Positions 8,671 to 17,954 are shown, counted from the stretch's first letter. The stretch is DNA of 64,000 bases from Alphaproteobacteria bacterium SO-S41 (GCA_019670725.1 AP024629.1:4216001-4280000), one strand, 5' to 3'. The notes: a model not told the origin generated them from the sequence alone. Numbers and translations: made by a program.

Positions 8671-9441
8671 ATGGGCGACGCGCAAGACCCCCCTTATGAC
8701 GACGGCCCGCCGCCAAACACGCGGCAAAACGGCCTTCCGGACACCATCGAGGACGGACTGGCGCGCTGGCGCGAGGCGTTGCCCTTTGCCCTTCTGGTCT
8801 TGGGCCTTGCAGCCTTTCTCGCGGCCGGAGGCGATCACCGCCTGACACCGGAGGCGCTGCAGGCCGACGCCGTTGCCCTTGCCGATTGGGCCTACGGCCA
8901 CTCGTTGCTCGCCCCCTTCGCCTATCTGGGGTCCGCGATCGCCGCCTCAACGCTGGCCGTGCCCGGCGGCGCGGTCGTCACCATGGCCGGCGGAACGCTG
9001 TTCGGCGCGCCGCTCGGCGCCTGCCTCGCTTTGCTGGGCGCCACCACCGGGGCCGGTCTCCTGATGCTGGCCGCGCGGGCGGCGCTCCGCCCGATGCTGC
9101 GGCGGAATTTTTCGCCCTGGCTGATCCGCGCGGAGCAGGCGCTGCAGCGGCACGGCTTTCTCTGGCTGCTCGCCCCCCGGCTCGCCTTGCCCTTCGCGCC
9201 CTTCGCGGTGACCCTGCTCGCGGCGGCGCTCGGTGCACGCCTCCGCCCCTTTCTGGCCGCGACGGCGCTCGGCAGCCTTCCCGGAACGGTGCTGCTTACC
9301 CTGCAGGGCGCCGCGCTCGCCGTCGGCGCGCCGGCGCGCGCCAACATCCTGCTCGCCTGGCCCATACCGCTCATCGGCGTGGGGCTGGCCTTGATCGCGT
9401 TGTCGCCTATGGTCCTCGGCCTCAGGGCGCGGAAGGATTGA
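8671..9441 (+). CDS. VTT/TVP38-family (DedA-like) membrane protein
   Basis: 256-aa inner-membrane protein. A hydrophilic N-terminus of about 35 residues precedes several hydrophobic segments. The VTT-domain signature region includes PGGAVVTMAGGTLFGAPLG and, in the second half, a paired APRLALPFAPF reentrant-like stretch and GSLPGT. Family members (TVP38/TMEM64, DedA) act in lipid transport or envelope homeostasis. The stop overlaps the start of the histidine kinase (ATGA at 9441), so the two are translationally coupled. The specific cargo is unknown. Family call firm, function general. Confidence 0.85.
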   Translation: MGDAQDPPYDDGPPPNTRQNGLPDTIEDGLARWREALPFALLVLGLAAFLAAGGDHRLTPEALQADAVALADWAYGHSLLAPFAYLGSAIAASTLAVPGGAVVTMAGGTLFGAPLGACLALLGATTGAGLLMLAARAALRPMLRRNFSPWLIRAEQALQRHGFLWLLAPRLALPFAPFAVTLLAAALGARLRPFLAATALGSLPGTVLLTLQGAALAVGAPARANILLAWPIPLIGVGLALIALSPMVLGLRARKD

Positions 9442-10871
9442 TGGCGGGAACGGACACATCGGGCGGCTGGCGATTCGGGCGATCCCTGTCCGGGCGTCTG
9501 CTGCTGCTGACCGTGCTCTTTGCGCTCGCGGCGCAGCTCGCGATCTATGCCCCCATCGTCGCCGCTCAGCATCAGGACCTGCTGCTGAGCCGGATCGCGG
9601 CGGCGCAGACGGCGGTTTTGGCGTTGGAGGAAACGCAGAATAATCAGGTTTCTCCGCGGCTTAGAGAGGAATTGCTGGCGAATGCAGGGGTGAAAGCGGT
9701 GGCGTTGAAGCGCGATGAAGCGCGTCTTCTCTTCCTCGCCGACGACATGCCGGGGCCGGTCACCAAGGTCTACGACCTGCGCAATCACGGCTTCTTCACC
9801 GCCATCGGCGATGCGCTGGAATGCCTGTGGGGCGACGGCATCCGCATCGTGCGCATCATCGACACGCCCCGGCTCGGCGGCGGCCAGTTCATCGAAGTCA
9901 TCGCCGAGGAGCAGCCGATCCGCGCCGCGCTCGCCGCCTTTGCCTGGCGCACGCTGTTCATCGGCCTCGCCATCGCGATGGCGACCGGCGCGCTGGTCTT
10001 CCTCGCCCTCAATCTGGCGCTTGTGCGGCCCATCCGGCGGCTGATCCGTTCGATGACCGCCTTCCGCGAGGCGCCCGAAAGCGCCGATCGGGTCCTCGTC
10101 CCCAGCGGCCGGCGTGACGAGATCGGCGATGCGGAAGAGGCGCTCGCGGCCATGCAGGGCCAGGTCCGCCAGTCCCTCACCCAGAGCGCGCATCTCGCGG
10201 CGATGGGCGCTGCCGTCGCCAAGATCAACCACGACCTCCGCAACATGCTGGGTGGCGCGCAGCTCGCCTCCGAACGGCTGGAGGTCAGCCGGGACCCAGC
10301 CGTGCGACTGATGGCGCCGCGCCTCATCCGCACGCTCGACCGCGCCATCGCGCTGGCGACGGACACGCTGACCTACGGCAAGGCCGGCGAACGGGCGCCT
10401 CTGCCGGACACCATTCCCCTCCACGCTCTGGTCCAGGAGGCCGCCGCCGCGGCGGGTGCGCTCGACCGCCCGCCGGTCCGGTTCGAGAACGCGGTGCCCG
10501 CCGAGCTCACGGTCTGGGCGGACGGCGAGCAGCTCTATCGCATTCTGCTCAACCTCCTGCGCAACGCGGCCCAGGCGATCGAGTCCTGCGAGAAGCCCGC
10601 CGGTCTCACCGTTTCCGCGGCCTGCACGCCGGCAGGCGCCACCATCGATGTCGCCGACGAAGGGCCGGGCATTCCCAATGCGATGCTGCCGCATCTCTTT
10701 CAGCCGTTCGGCGGCGCGGGCAAGGTCGCCGGCACGGGCCTCGGCCTCGCCATCGCGCGGGAACTGGCACGCAATCATGGCGGCGAGATTGCGCTCTTGC
10801 GCACCGGGCCCCAGGGCACGATCTTCCGCCTCCAGCTTCCGGCCCGCGAAGGTGTAAGGCGCGCGCTATGA
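9441..10871 (+). CDS. Sensor histidine kinase (HAMP, orphan)
   Basis: 476-aa membrane sensor kinase. Two transmembrane segments (about 17-40 and 172-195) bracket a ~130-residue periplasmic sensing region; a HAMP linker follows (LVRPIRRLIRSM). The dimerisation box is AKINHDLRNML, with phospho-acceptor His264; HDLRN instead of HELRT marks a known alphaproteobacterial subtype. ATPase boxes are NLLRNAAQAI (N), VADEGPGIP (G1) and GTGLGLAIAREL (G2). ATG 9441 is chosen because it overlaps the upstream stop and starts a coherent cytoplasmic N-terminus. No response regulator is in the window, so the partner is encoded elsewhere. It overlaps glucokinase by four bases. Confidence 0.9.
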   Translation: MAGTDTSGGWRFGRSLSGRLLLLTVLFALAAQLAIYAPIVAAQHQDLLLSRIAAAQTAVLALEETQNNQVSPRLREELLANAGVKAVALKRDEARLLFLADDMPGPVTKVYDLRNHGFFTAIGDALECLWGDGIRIVRIIDTPRLGGGQFIEVIAEEQPIRAALAAFAWRTLFIGLAIAMATGALVFLALNLALVRPIRRLIRSMTAFREAPESADRVLVPSGRRDEIGDAEEALAAMQGQVRQSLTQSAHLAAMGAAVAKINHDLRNMLGGAQLASERLEVSRDPAVRLMAPRLIRTLDRAIALATDTLTYGKAGERAPLPDTIPLHALVQEAAAAAGALDRPPVRFENAVPAELTVWADGEQLYRILLNLLRNAAQAIESCEKPAGLTVSAACTPAGATIDVADEGPGIPNAMLPHLFQPFGGAGKVAGTGLGLAIARELARNHGGEIALLRTGPQGTIFRLQLPAREGVRRAL

Positions 10872-11827
10872 CAGAGCTCACTTTGCTCGCCGATGCCGGC
10901 GGCACGTTCACGCGTTTCGCGCTCGCCGACGGCGCCACCATCGGTCCCGTCCGGATCGTCGAGAGCGGCCATTATCGCTCCTTCATCGACGCCGCGCGCG
11001 AGTTCCTGAAGGACGCGGGCGGCAAGCCCAGCCATGCCGCCATCGCCGCGGCGGGGCCGCTCAGCCATGGCGAGATCACCCTCACCAACGGGCCGCGCTG
11101 GCGCATCGCGCCGCATGACGTCGCGACCGGCCTGCAGCTTTCGAGCGTCAGGGTGGTCAACGATTTCGCGGCGCTCGCCGCCGCCGCCCCCCATCTGGAC
11201 CCTGCAGGCCTTACGGATATCGCGCCGGGCACGGCCGATCCCGCCGGGGCGATCGCGGTCATCGGCCCGGGGACCGGGCTCGGCGTCGCGCTGCTGGCGC
11301 CGCTGGGCGAAGGCCGGCACCGCGTGCTGCCGGGCGAAGGCGGCCATGCCGGCCTTTCGCCCACGAATGATCGCGAGAGCGCCATACTGTCGCGGCTTGT
11401 CGCCCGCTTCGGCCATGTGAAGGCGGAACACGTGCTTTCCGGCCTCGGTCTCGAAATCCTCTGGGAAACGCTGGCGGAGCTTGACGGCGTCGCCACCACG
11501 CCGAAGCCGAGCGCCGGCGAAATCGCCGAACGGGCTGAGGCCGGGACCTGCGCCATCGCGCGCGAAACGGTCGCGATCTTCACGGGCTGGCTCGGCGGCT
11601 TTGCCGGCGACATCGCGCTGATCGCCGGGGCGAGCGGCGGCGTCTATCTCGCCGGCGGCATCCTGCCGCGCTGGGGCACGCTGTTCGACACCGCGCTCTT
11701 CCACCGCCGCTTCACCGCCAAGGGCGCGCATCAGGCGCTGATGGAGGCGATCCCCGTTCGCCTGGTTACCGATCCGCAAGTCACCTTCCGCGGCCTGCTC
11801 GCGCTCGGCGCCGGTGAGGCGGCATGA
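10868..11827 (+). CDS. glk: Glucokinase
   Basis: 319-aa ROK/hexokinase-fold enzyme phosphorylating glucose to glucose-6-phosphate with ATP. The N-terminal phosphate-binding loop is LLADAGGTFTRFAL, with the phosphate 1 Asp at residue 9. The catalytic Asp lies in VVNDFAALA (about 97-105). GPGTGLGVALL is the second phosphate loop, and LPGEGGHAGLSP contains the glucose-binding Glu and His. VYLAGGILPR is the adenosine motif. Length and motifs match the bacterial Glk group A. ATGA couplings to the kinase before it and the P1 peptidase after it make it part of one transcript. Confidence 0.92.
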   Translation: MTELTLLADAGGTFTRFALADGATIGPVRIVESGHYRSFIDAAREFLKDAGGKPSHAAIAAAGPLSHGEITLTNGPRWRIAPHDVATGLQLSSVRVVNDFAALAAAAPHLDPAGLTDIAPGTADPAGAIAVIGPGTGLGVALLAPLGEGRHRVLPGEGGHAGLSPTNDRESAILSRLVARFGHVKAEHVLSGLGLEILWETLAELDGVATTPKPSAGEIAERAEAGTCAIARETVAIFTGWLGGFAGDIALIAGASGGVYLAGGILPRWGTLFDTALFHRRFTAKGAHQALMEAIPVRLVTDPQVTFRGLLALGAGEAA

Positions 11828-12840
11828 CCGCCCGCCCCGGTCCGCACAATCTCATCACGGACGTCCCCGGCCTTCGCGTCGGCAATGCCGAGGACGCAGC
11901 CGCCTTCACCGGCGTCACCGTTATCGTGCCCGGTAGCCGTGCGGTCGCCGCCGTCGATGTCCGCGGCGGGGCGCCCGGCACGCGCGAGACCGATGCGCTG
12001 GCGCCCGAAAACCTTGTCGATGCCGTCGATGCCGTCGTGCTCGCGGGCGGCTCGGTCTACGGGCTCGACGCCGCCGGGGCGGTGGTCGCGCAACTCGGCG
12101 CGGAGGGCCGCGGCTTCCGCCTCGCCAATTCCAGCCTGGTTGCGCCGGTCGTGCCGTCGGCCATTCTCTTTGATCTCGCCAATGGCGGCGACAAGGCGTG
12201 GGGCGCCGAGCCGCCCTATCGCCGGCTTGGCCGCGCCGCGCTTGCCGCTGCCGCCGACCGGTTCGCCCTCGGCAATGCCGGCGCGGGGTTGGGCGCCAAG
12301 GCCGGCGCTTATAAAGGCGGACTAGGCTCCGCGTCGATCATCACCGATGACGGCCTCATCGTCGGCGCGCTCGTTGCCGCCAATCCGTTCGGCTCGCCGG
12401 TCATGCCGGGGACGACCACGCTCTGGGCTTGGCCGTTCGAGCTGGACGGCGAACTCGGGCATCAGGCGCCGCCCACGGACTACCGCGCGGCGCCGGACTG
12501 GCCTTCCGACACCAAGAACCCGACGCTCGGCCGCACCAATACGACGATCGGCGTCGTCGCAACCAATGCGGCGCTGACCCCCGCGGAGGCAAAGCGCGTC
12601 GCGATCATGGCGCAGGACGGCTATGCCCGGGCCTGCCGCCCGATCCACACCGCGACCGACGGCGATGTGATCTTCGCGCTGGCGATGGGGTCATGGGACG
12701 CGCCGGAGACGCCGCGGCCGCTGCTCGTCTCGCGCATCGGCATGCTGGCGGCGGATTGCGCCGCCCGCGCCCTGGCGCGGGGGGTCTATGAAGCAAAAAC
12801 GGTAGGCGGGATCCCCGCCTACCGTGATCTCAAGCCCTGA
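11824..12840 (+). CDS. P1-family (DmpA/BapA-like) aminopeptidase
   Basis: 338-aa N-terminal-nucleophile peptidase related to L-aminopeptidase DmpA and beta-peptidyl aminopeptidase BapA. The precursor is expected to cut itself between Asn239 and Thr240 in RTNTTIGVVATNA, giving two chains with Thr240 as nucleophile (family knowledge plus position of the motif). Other signatures are ITDVPGLRVGNAED near the N-terminus, AVVLAGGSVYGLDAA and NAGAGLGAKAGAYKGG. No signal peptide, so cytosolic. Last of four coupled genes. Its final codons double as the transcription terminator of the convergent cytochrome c gene. Confidence 0.88.
   Translation: MTARPGPHNLITDVPGLRVGNAEDAAAFTGVTVIVPGSRAVAAVDVRGGAPGTRETDALAPENLVDAVDAVVLAGGSVYGLDAAGAVVAQLGAEGRGFRLANSSLVAPVVPSAILFDLANGGDKAWGAEPPYRRLGRAALAAAADRFALGNAGAGLGAKAGAYKGGLGSASIITDDGLIVGALVAANPFGSPVMPGTTTLWAWPFELDGELGHQAPPTDYRAAPDWPSDTKNPTLGRTNTTIGVVATNAALTPAEAKRVAIMAQDGYARACRPIHTATDGDVIFALAMGSWDAPETPRPLLVSRIGMLAADCAARALARGVYEAKTVGGIPAYRDLKP
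12795..12825 (-). terminator. Rho-independent terminator of the cytochrome c gene, inside the P1 peptidase ORF
   Basis: A perfect 12-bp stem (12799-12810 with 12814-12825) closes a 3-base loop. On the minus strand it is followed by TTTTTG (12800-12795 region), a classic intrinsic terminator about 25 bases past the cytochrome c stop. It lies entirely within the last codons of the opposing peptidase gene. Confidence 0.8.
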
Positions 12841-12850
12841 TCAGCGACGC

Positions 12851-13780
12851 TTAATGCGTCGGTGGCTTGGCGGGCTGGTCGCCGGCAGGCGCAGCCGTCG
12901 CGCCTTCATCGGTCGGCGGATTGGCATCGACCCGGCCGGGCTCAGCGTCGCCCGGAGGCGCAGCCGGAGCAGGGGGCGGGGGCGGCGAACCGACGGCCGG
13001 CTCGGGCTCGGGCGCGGGCTCGGCGGGCGCGGGTTCGGTTCCCGGCGGCGTTTCGGCAGGCGTGGCCGTCCCTTCGGCCGGAGCCGTGGCAGGCGCAGCG
13101 GGCGTACCCTCGGCAGGCGCGGGGGCCGCACCACCTTCGGCCGGGGCCGGAGCGGCAGGGGTCGCGCCGCCTTCGGTGGGCGGGGCCGGAGCAGCAGCAC
13201 CTTCGGCCGGCGCGGCGCCGGCGGGCGCCGGGGCCGGCAGCGGGAAGGGCGAGTCGGCCTGCGTCCGCAGGAAGGCGATCAGGTTGATGCGGTCTTCGGA
13301 CTTCTTCAGGCCGGCAAAGGCCATCTTGGTGCCCTTGATGACCTTGGCCGGCGATTCGATGAACTGATAGAGCGCGGCGTAATCCCAGATATCGCCCGAC
13401 TTCGCCTTCATGGCGGCGGAATAGCCGAACGCATCGCCGAGATGGGCGTGATGATTGCCGACGACACCATAGAGATTGGGGCCGACCTTGTTGGGGCCGC
13501 CCTTGTCCCAGGTGTGGCACTGGGCGCACTTGGCGGCGACCTTCTCGCCCGCCGCGACGTCGGCGGCGGCCAGGACGGTGCCGAAATCCGGCAGCGCGAC
13601 CGGCGCGCCCGCATCGGTGCCAGGCCCGGCATCGGCGACCTCGACGCCTTCGACGACATAGCCCACTTCCGCGGGCTTCTCGACGTCGTACAGCGCCTTG
13701 GTCAACTCGTTGATGCCGAAGACGGCAAGGGCCGAGAAACCGAGCCCCATAAAGATCTTATTCCACTCGAAGGAATCCAT
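12851..13780 (-). CDS. cycM: Membrane-anchored cytochrome c (CycM/c552-like) with long Pro-Ala-Glu tail
   Basis: 309-aa electron carrier. Residues 6-24 form an uncleaved signal anchor ([17 protein letters not shown]). The class I cytochrome c domain follows, with haem motif CAQCH and axial Met ligand in [10 protein letters not shown]. The domain ends near LIAFLRTQ. The last ~120 residues are a low-complexity tail built from PAPAEGxA repeats, unusually long for this family. ATG 13780 is preferred because GGAGTGGGG precedes it. Family members pass electrons from the bc1 complex to terminal oxidases. Gene neighbours kdsB and pheA match the arrangement seen in other alphaproteobacteria. Confidence 0.87.
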   Translation of the reverse strand: MDSFEWNKIFMGLGFSALAVFGINELTKALYDVEKPAEVGYVVEGVEVADAGPGTDAGAPVALPDFGTVLAAADVAAGEKVAAKCAQCHTWDKGGPNKVGPNLYGVVGNHHAHLGDAFGYSAAMKAKSGDIWDYAALYQFIESPAKVIKGTKMAFAGLKKSEDRINLIAFLRTQADSPFPLPAPAPAGAAPAEGAAAPAPPTEGGATPAAPAPAEGGAAPAPAEGTPAAPATAPAEGTATPAETPPGTEPAPAEPAPEPEPAVGSPPPPPAPAAPPGDAEPGRVDANPPTDEGATAAPAGDQPAKPPTH

Positions 13781-13943
13781 GCCCCACTCCGCACGATGCG
13801 TGGACGGCAACCACGCGCTTTACGCCAGCGCGCTTTGACCCCGACGCGGCGGCGATCCTATAACCCGTCGCCCGCGCGGGCGGAAGAGTCCGCATGCGCG
13901 ATGGGGAATTTATGTCCGCCCTGCGGATTTGGGGAAAATCAGC

Positions 13944-14687
13944 TTGCCGTTACGTCCGATTGTCCTCATTCCCGCCCGCATGGCGTCGACCCGCCTGCCG
14001 GGCAAGCCGCTGGCCGACATCGCGGGCAAGCCGATGATCGTGCAGGTGCTGGATCGGGCCCGGGAAGCCGGGTTTGAGCGGGTCGCGGTCGCCTGTGCCG
14101 AGCCGGAAATCGCCGCGGCCGTGCGGGCGGCCGGGGGCGAGGCCGTCCTCACCGATCCGGACCACCCCTCCGGCTCCGACCGCATCGCCGAGGCGCTTGC
14201 CCAGCTCGATCCGGAGCGGTTGCATGATGCCGTCATAAACCTCCAGGGCGATCTCCCCACCCTCGATCCCCAGGCGATTCGCGACGTCGCCGCTACGCTG
14301 TTCGAAATGGACGCCGATATCGCGACCCTGGTTGCCCCCACGGCGCCCGAAGACCGCGACAATCCGAATGTCGTGAAGGCCGTCGTCGCCTGGAATGCCG
14401 ATGAAACCCGCGGCCGCGCGCTCTATTTCACCCGCGCGAGCGCCCCGTCCGGCGCAGGCGAACTGCTTCATCATATCGGCATCTACGCCTATCGCCGCGA
14501 AGCGCTGGAGCGCTTTGTCGCCCTGCCGCCCTCGCCGCTCGAGAAACGCGAAAAGCTGGAACAGCTTCGCGCGCTCGAAGCCGGCATGACCATCGCCGTC
14601 GCCCGCGTCGGCGGTGTCCCGCTGGGCGTCGATACGCCTGAAGATCTCGCCAAGGCCCGTGCGGCCCTTACATCGGAAACGCCATGA
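13944..14687 (+). CDS. kdsB: 3-deoxy-manno-octulosonate cytidylyltransferase
   Basis: CMP-Kdo synthetase: activates Kdo with CTP for lipopolysaccharide inner-core assembly; cytosolic, Mg-dependent. The nucleotide-binding motif [15 protein letters not shown] is near the N-terminus, followed by [15 protein letters not shown] and the metal-binding INLQGDLP. The C-terminal [12 protein letters not shown] is typical. About 247 aa, standard length. No ATG is suitably placed; TTG 13944 has GGGGAAAA eight bases upstream, while TTG 13929 (five residues longer) has no such site. The stop overlaps the pheA start as ATGA. An equivalent start ambiguity affects only the first residues. Confidence 0.93.
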   Translation: MPLRPIVLIPARMASTRLPGKPLADIAGKPMIVQVLDRAREAGFERVAVACAEPEIAAAVRAAGGEAVLTDPDHPSGSDRIAEALAQLDPERLHDAVINLQGDLPTLDPQAIRDVAATLFEMDADIATLVAPTAPEDRDNPNVVKAVVAWNADETRGRALYFTRASAPSGAGELLHHIGIYAYRREALERFVALPPSPLEKREKLEQLRALEAGMTIAVARVGGVPLGVDTPEDLAKARAALTSETP

Positions 14688-15580
14688 CCTCGCTGATTGC
14701 CCAAGCCAAACGCGTCGCCTTCCAGGGCGAGGCCGGTGCCTTCGGCAACCAGGCCGCCCGCGAGGCCGTGCCGCATGCCGAGGCCGTGCCGCAGGAAACC
14801 TTCGAGGATGCGATCGAGGCGGTGCGCTCCGGCGCCACCGATCTCTGCATCATTCCGATCGAGAATGCGCTGCATGGCCGGATCGCCGACATCCATCACC
14901 TGCTGCCCGATGCCGGGTTGCATATCGTCGGCGAGCATTTCCTCCGCATCAACCTCCAGCTCCTCGGGCTGAAAGGCGCGCCGGTTGACGGCGTGCGCAC
15001 GATCTTCAGCCAGGGTCCGGCGCTCGGTCAGTGCCGCAAGCTGATCCGCGAGCTGAAGCTGCACGCGCAGGAATGGCACGACACTGCGGGCTCTGCGCGT
15101 CATGTCGCCGAACTGAACGATCCCACGGTCGCCGCCGTCGCCTCGGCGCTGGCCGGTGAGCTCTATGGGCTTGAGGTGCTGCGGCGCGATGTCGAGGACG
15201 AGCCGCACAACATGACGCGCTTCCTCATCATGTCGCGCACCGCCGAGGAACCGGCGCCCCATGGCGACGCGACCGTGATGACCAGCCTCGTCTTCCGCGT
15301 CCGCAACGTCCCCGCCGCGCTCTACAAGGCGATGGGCGGCTTCGCGACCAATGGGGTCAACATGACCAAGCTGGAAAGCTATCAGGTCGGCGGCACGTTC
15401 ACGGCGACCCAGTTCTATGCCGAGATCGAGGGCCATCCCGAAGACCGCCCCGTGCGCCTGGCGCTGGAGGAACTCCAGTTCTTCTCCAGCCAGTCGCAAA
15501 TTCTGGGCGTCTATCCGGCCCATGCCCTGCGCGCGGTGGCGGCGGCCGGCGCGGTCGGAGCGTCGTCAAGCCGAACTTAA
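14684..15580 (+). CDS. pheA: Prephenate dehydratase
   Basis: 298-aa monofunctional prephenate dehydratase, converting prephenate to phenylpyruvate in phenylalanine synthesis. The catalytic domain (about 8-185) begins [15 protein letters not shown] and contains [12 protein letters not shown] and the catalytic NMTRFLIM, with the essential Thr-Arg-Phe. The C-terminal ACT domain (about 205-285, containing [12 protein letters not shown]) gives feedback inhibition by phenylalanine. No chorismate mutase domain is fused. Co-translated with kdsB through an ATGA overlap; the pairing is recurrent in alphaproteobacteria and does not imply a shared pathway. Confidence 0.95.
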   Translation: MTSLIAQAKRVAFQGEAGAFGNQAAREAVPHAEAVPQETFEDAIEAVRSGATDLCIIPIENALHGRIADIHHLLPDAGLHIVGEHFLRINLQLLGLKGAPVDGVRTIFSQGPALGQCRKLIRELKLHAQEWHDTAGSARHVAELNDPTVAAVASALAGELYGLEVLRRDVEDEPHNMTRFLIMSRTAEEPAPHGDATVMTSLVFRVRNVPAALYKAMGGFATNGVNMTKLESYQVGGTFTATQFYAEIEGHPEDRPVRLALEELQFFSSQSQILGVYPAHALRAVAAAGAVGASSSRT

Positions 15581-15628
15581 GCATTCTGTCCTAGCCTGGC
15601 GTCAGCAGAACGCTGAAGGCCGGCCAGA

Positions 15629-16324
15629 ATGACCTTGATGCCCCTGACGACGGCCCGCCCGTCGGCGACCGCCTACATGCCCCCGGCGACGCGGGATGCG
15701 TCCGCGCGCGAGACGCCTGCGGCCTCCACCCCGTCCAAACCGGCCGAGACCAAGACGGTCGAAACGAAGGACGCGGAAGACGCGGCCGCCGCCGATCCCG
15801 CCAAGGAGCGCCGTCAGGCCGCCAAGGCCGAGGCCAAGGCGCGCATCCTGCAGATCCTCGACCGGCTGCGCGAACTGAAGAAGGCCGGGGCCGACAATCC
15901 CGAATTCATGGCCAAGCAGCTCGCGCAGATCGCCAAGGAGTTGAAGGCGGCGCTGAAAGCCTATGCCCAGGCCGGCGGCTCGGCGGCGGGCTGGCAGACC
16001 TCGCTCAACGCCCCCGCCCCGGCCGAACCCGGCGCGCCGCCCAAGGACGTCTACGAGCAGATGAAGGAGCAGGTCTCCGGCTCGGAAGCGGCGGGCGACA
16101 TGGACGTCCTGAAATACGCCAAGGGGATCGCAAAGACGATCCGCGAGGAGCTTGAAAAGGCGAGGCTCAAGCTCACCTTCGCCAAGCCAGACGACAAGAC
16201 CAAGGACGCGATCGACGAGACCGAGACGACGCTGAAAGAGGTCGGCAAGGCGATCGAGGACATGGACCGCGGCATCAAGGCGAGTTCGCCCGCCGCGGGC
16301 CTGTTCGTTGCGATGTATGCCTGA
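15629..16324 (+). CDS. Hypothetical helical protein
   Basis: 231 aa, no family recognised. No signal peptide or membrane segment. Residues 20-70 are Ala/Lys/Glu-rich with PAETKTVETKDAE; residues 68-115 are strongly helical and amphipathic (KARILQILDRLRELKKAG and LAQIAKELKAALKAYAQ), probably coiled coil. A second helical region covers 150-215. The C-terminus is hydrophobic (AAGLFVAMYA). It follows pheA by 48 bases. It could be a flagellar or structural accessory protein, but nothing in the sequence proves this. Confidence 0.65.
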   Translation: MTLMPLTTARPSATAYMPPATRDASARETPAASTPSKPAETKTVETKDAEDAAAADPAKERRQAAKAEAKARILQILDRLRELKKAGADNPEFMAKQLAQIAKELKAALKAYAQAGGSAAGWQTSLNAPAPAEPGAPPKDVYEQMKEQVSGSEAAGDMDVLKYAKGIAKTIREELEKARLKLTFAKPDDKTKDAIDETETTLKEVGKAIEDMDRGIKASSPAAGLFVAMYA

Positions 16325-16330
16325 GCCGCG

Positions 16331-16765
16331 TCAGTAGTCCGCGAGGCAGCGCGACTTCTCGATCGCGACCGAGCGATTCTCGGTCCAGCCGTCATCGCTC
16401 GGCGAATAGTCCTCCCATTCCACCGCGGGCACGAAGGCGCCGGTGCGATCGAGCTCGCCGCAGGCCAGTGCCCAGCGGAAACGCCGCTTGGTCGAACAGT
16501 CGAAATCGGTCTGGAGCGTCCCGGCGAAAACATCGCCCGCCTCGATCAGCAGCGTCTTCTGGCTGTTGTCGACGCCTGTGATGCGGCCCTTGTAGTTCGC
16601 CCAGACGCCCAGCTTGATCTTCGAGGCGGAGCGCTCGAGGTCGATCTGCAGCGGCCCATGACCGGTATTGGTGACACGCAGATTGATGTTGCAGCCGGCC
16701 GAAGCGGGCGGTGCGGTGAGGACGGCGGCGGCGCAGAGCGTGCCGAGCAGCATGAAATGACGCAT
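16331..16765 (-). CDS. Small secreted protein, unknown function
   Basis: 144 aa with a clear signal peptide (residues 1-23, ending ASA before GCNINLRV). The mature part is strand-rich and has four cysteines (in GCNIN, TDFDCSTKR, LACGEL and SRCLADY), which suggests two disulphides in the periplasm or outside the cell. No known domain is visible. It lies 11 bases after another secreted-protein gene on the same strand, so both are probably one operon. Confidence 0.7.
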   Translation of the reverse strand: MRHFMLLGTLCAAAVLTAPPASAGCNINLRVTNTGHGPLQIDLERSASKIKLGVWANYKGRITGVDNSQKTLLIEAGDVFAGTLQTDFDCSTKRRFRWALACGELDRTGAFVPAVEWEDYSPSDDGWTENRSVAIEKSRCLADY

Positions 16766-16776
16766 AGCGGTACTCC

Positions 16777-17349
16777 CTAGGATGAGCGCGGATTGAAGGG
16801 CGGCGTGCCGCCGGTGCGATCGCCGCCCTCGCCGGCGGTGTCGTTGCCGTCGTCATCGTCGTCACTCGACGAAGACGAGGACGACGAGGCGGTCTGCTTC
16901 TCGCCGCGCTCGAGTTCGAACTCGATGCCGAAGATCTTCACCTTGATGTGGAAATAGCGGCCACCGCCATCGGCCGGCGGGGGTGGCGGCGGTTTGTCCT
17001 TGTCCTTCTTCTTTTTCATCGGCGCCGGGGCACCGCCGGCCGCGGCCGTCGCGTCCAGCACGGTGTTCGCCTCGGCCGCGGTCAGCGGCAGCGCCGTCTT
17101 GAACGCGCCGCAGAAGGTCTCGGTCGCCGCCTTGGTCGGCGCCTTGTCGACCGCCGCGGCTTTCAGGAAATAGCCGAGCGCCGATGCCTGATCGCGCGGC
17201 GTCATGACGGTGCAGACCGCCGAGACGGTGCGGGCATAGTCGTCCGTCCCGGTCATGACGATGGGGTCTTGCTGCGCGGCGCGAGCCGTCCCCAGCAGGG
17301 CGGATAGGGCTGCGGCAGCTAGGCCAAGTCTCAGTCGCGCGTGGCGCAT
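16777..17349 (-). CDS. Secreted low-complexity protein with Lys, Pro, Ser and Asp tracts
   Basis: 190 aa. ATG 17349 is preceded by AGGAGA. Signal peptide at 1-24 (LGTARAAQ). The N-terminal half is an ordinary Ala/Thr-rich domain with two cysteines (SAVCTVMT, ETFCGAF). The second half has consecutive low-complexity tracts: KKKKDKDKPPPPPP near 112-125, then SSSSSSSSDDDDDGND near 162-177. Between them lies an amphipathic segment HIKVKIFGIEFELERGE. The tracts suggest an unstructured, highly charged surface tail. No family recognised. First gene of a two-gene secreted-protein unit. Confidence 0.7.
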   Translation of the reverse strand: MRHARLRLGLAAAALSALLGTARAAQQDPIVMTGTDDYARTVSAVCTVMTPRDQASALGYFLKAAAVDKAPTKAATETFCGAFKTALPLTAAEANTVLDATAAAGGAPAPMKKKKDKDKPPPPPPADGGGRYFHIKVKIFGIEFELERGEKQTASSSSSSSSDDDDDGNDTAGEGGDRTGGTPPFNPRSS

Positions 17350-17579
17350 GCGGGTCTCCTCAGAAGGCGCCCGGCAGCGGTTTCGCCGTCCGGATCGGGT
17401 CCTGAGGCTGGCGCGCGCAGCGCGCTCCGTCTGTCGGGAGAACGGGGGACAAACCCCGCTCCGGGACGAAATGGCGCAGGCCACGCGCCGACGGCGGGAC
17501 AATTCGTCCGACTTGCGGCGGGCGACGGCATGGCTAGGGTGCGCCATCGCGTCTCCCCGGGGGGAGGCAAGGAGGATTT

Positions 17580-17954
17580 ATGACCGTACTGCGTTTCGCA
17601 TCGGCCGCCGTGCTGGCCGGCCTGTTCTCGGCCTCGGCCTTGGCGGATGCCCCGCCCTGCAACGAGGAACCCCTGCTGCCGGTGGTCAAGGTCAACGCAG
17701 CGAAACTCTCGGCGGAAGCGGAAGCCGCGCCTGGCGATGAAGCGGTTCTCGCGGCGCTTGCCGAGGGCATCACGCTCTCGGATATCGTCGAGGACAGCTA
17801 TGACGCGGCGACCAATACGCGCGTCTGCTACGCCAACATCACGGCAACGACGACCAAGGCGTTCGAAGGCGCCGGCATTGTCTACACGCTGGTCGGCACC
17901 GCCGGCACGGCGGAAGGCGTCTCCGTCAAGGTCGATGGCGTGCCGAAGCGCTAA
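17580..17954 (+). CDS. Small periplasmic protein, unknown function
   Basis: 124 aa with a signal peptide (1-22, ending ALADA). GGAGGATTT lies immediately before ATG 17580. The mature protein has two cysteines (PPCNEEP and RVCYANI) likely bridged, and ends in beta-strand-like GTAEGVSVKVDG. It diverges from the 16777-17349 gene, so all three small secreted proteins may be functionally linked. No known domain recognised. Confidence 0.7.
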   Translation: MTVLRFASAAVLAGLFSASALADAPPCNEEPLLPVVKVNAAKLSAEAEAAPGDEAVLAALAEGITLSDIVEDSYDAATNTRVCYANITATTTKAFEGAGIVYTLVGTAGTAEGVSVKVDGVPKR

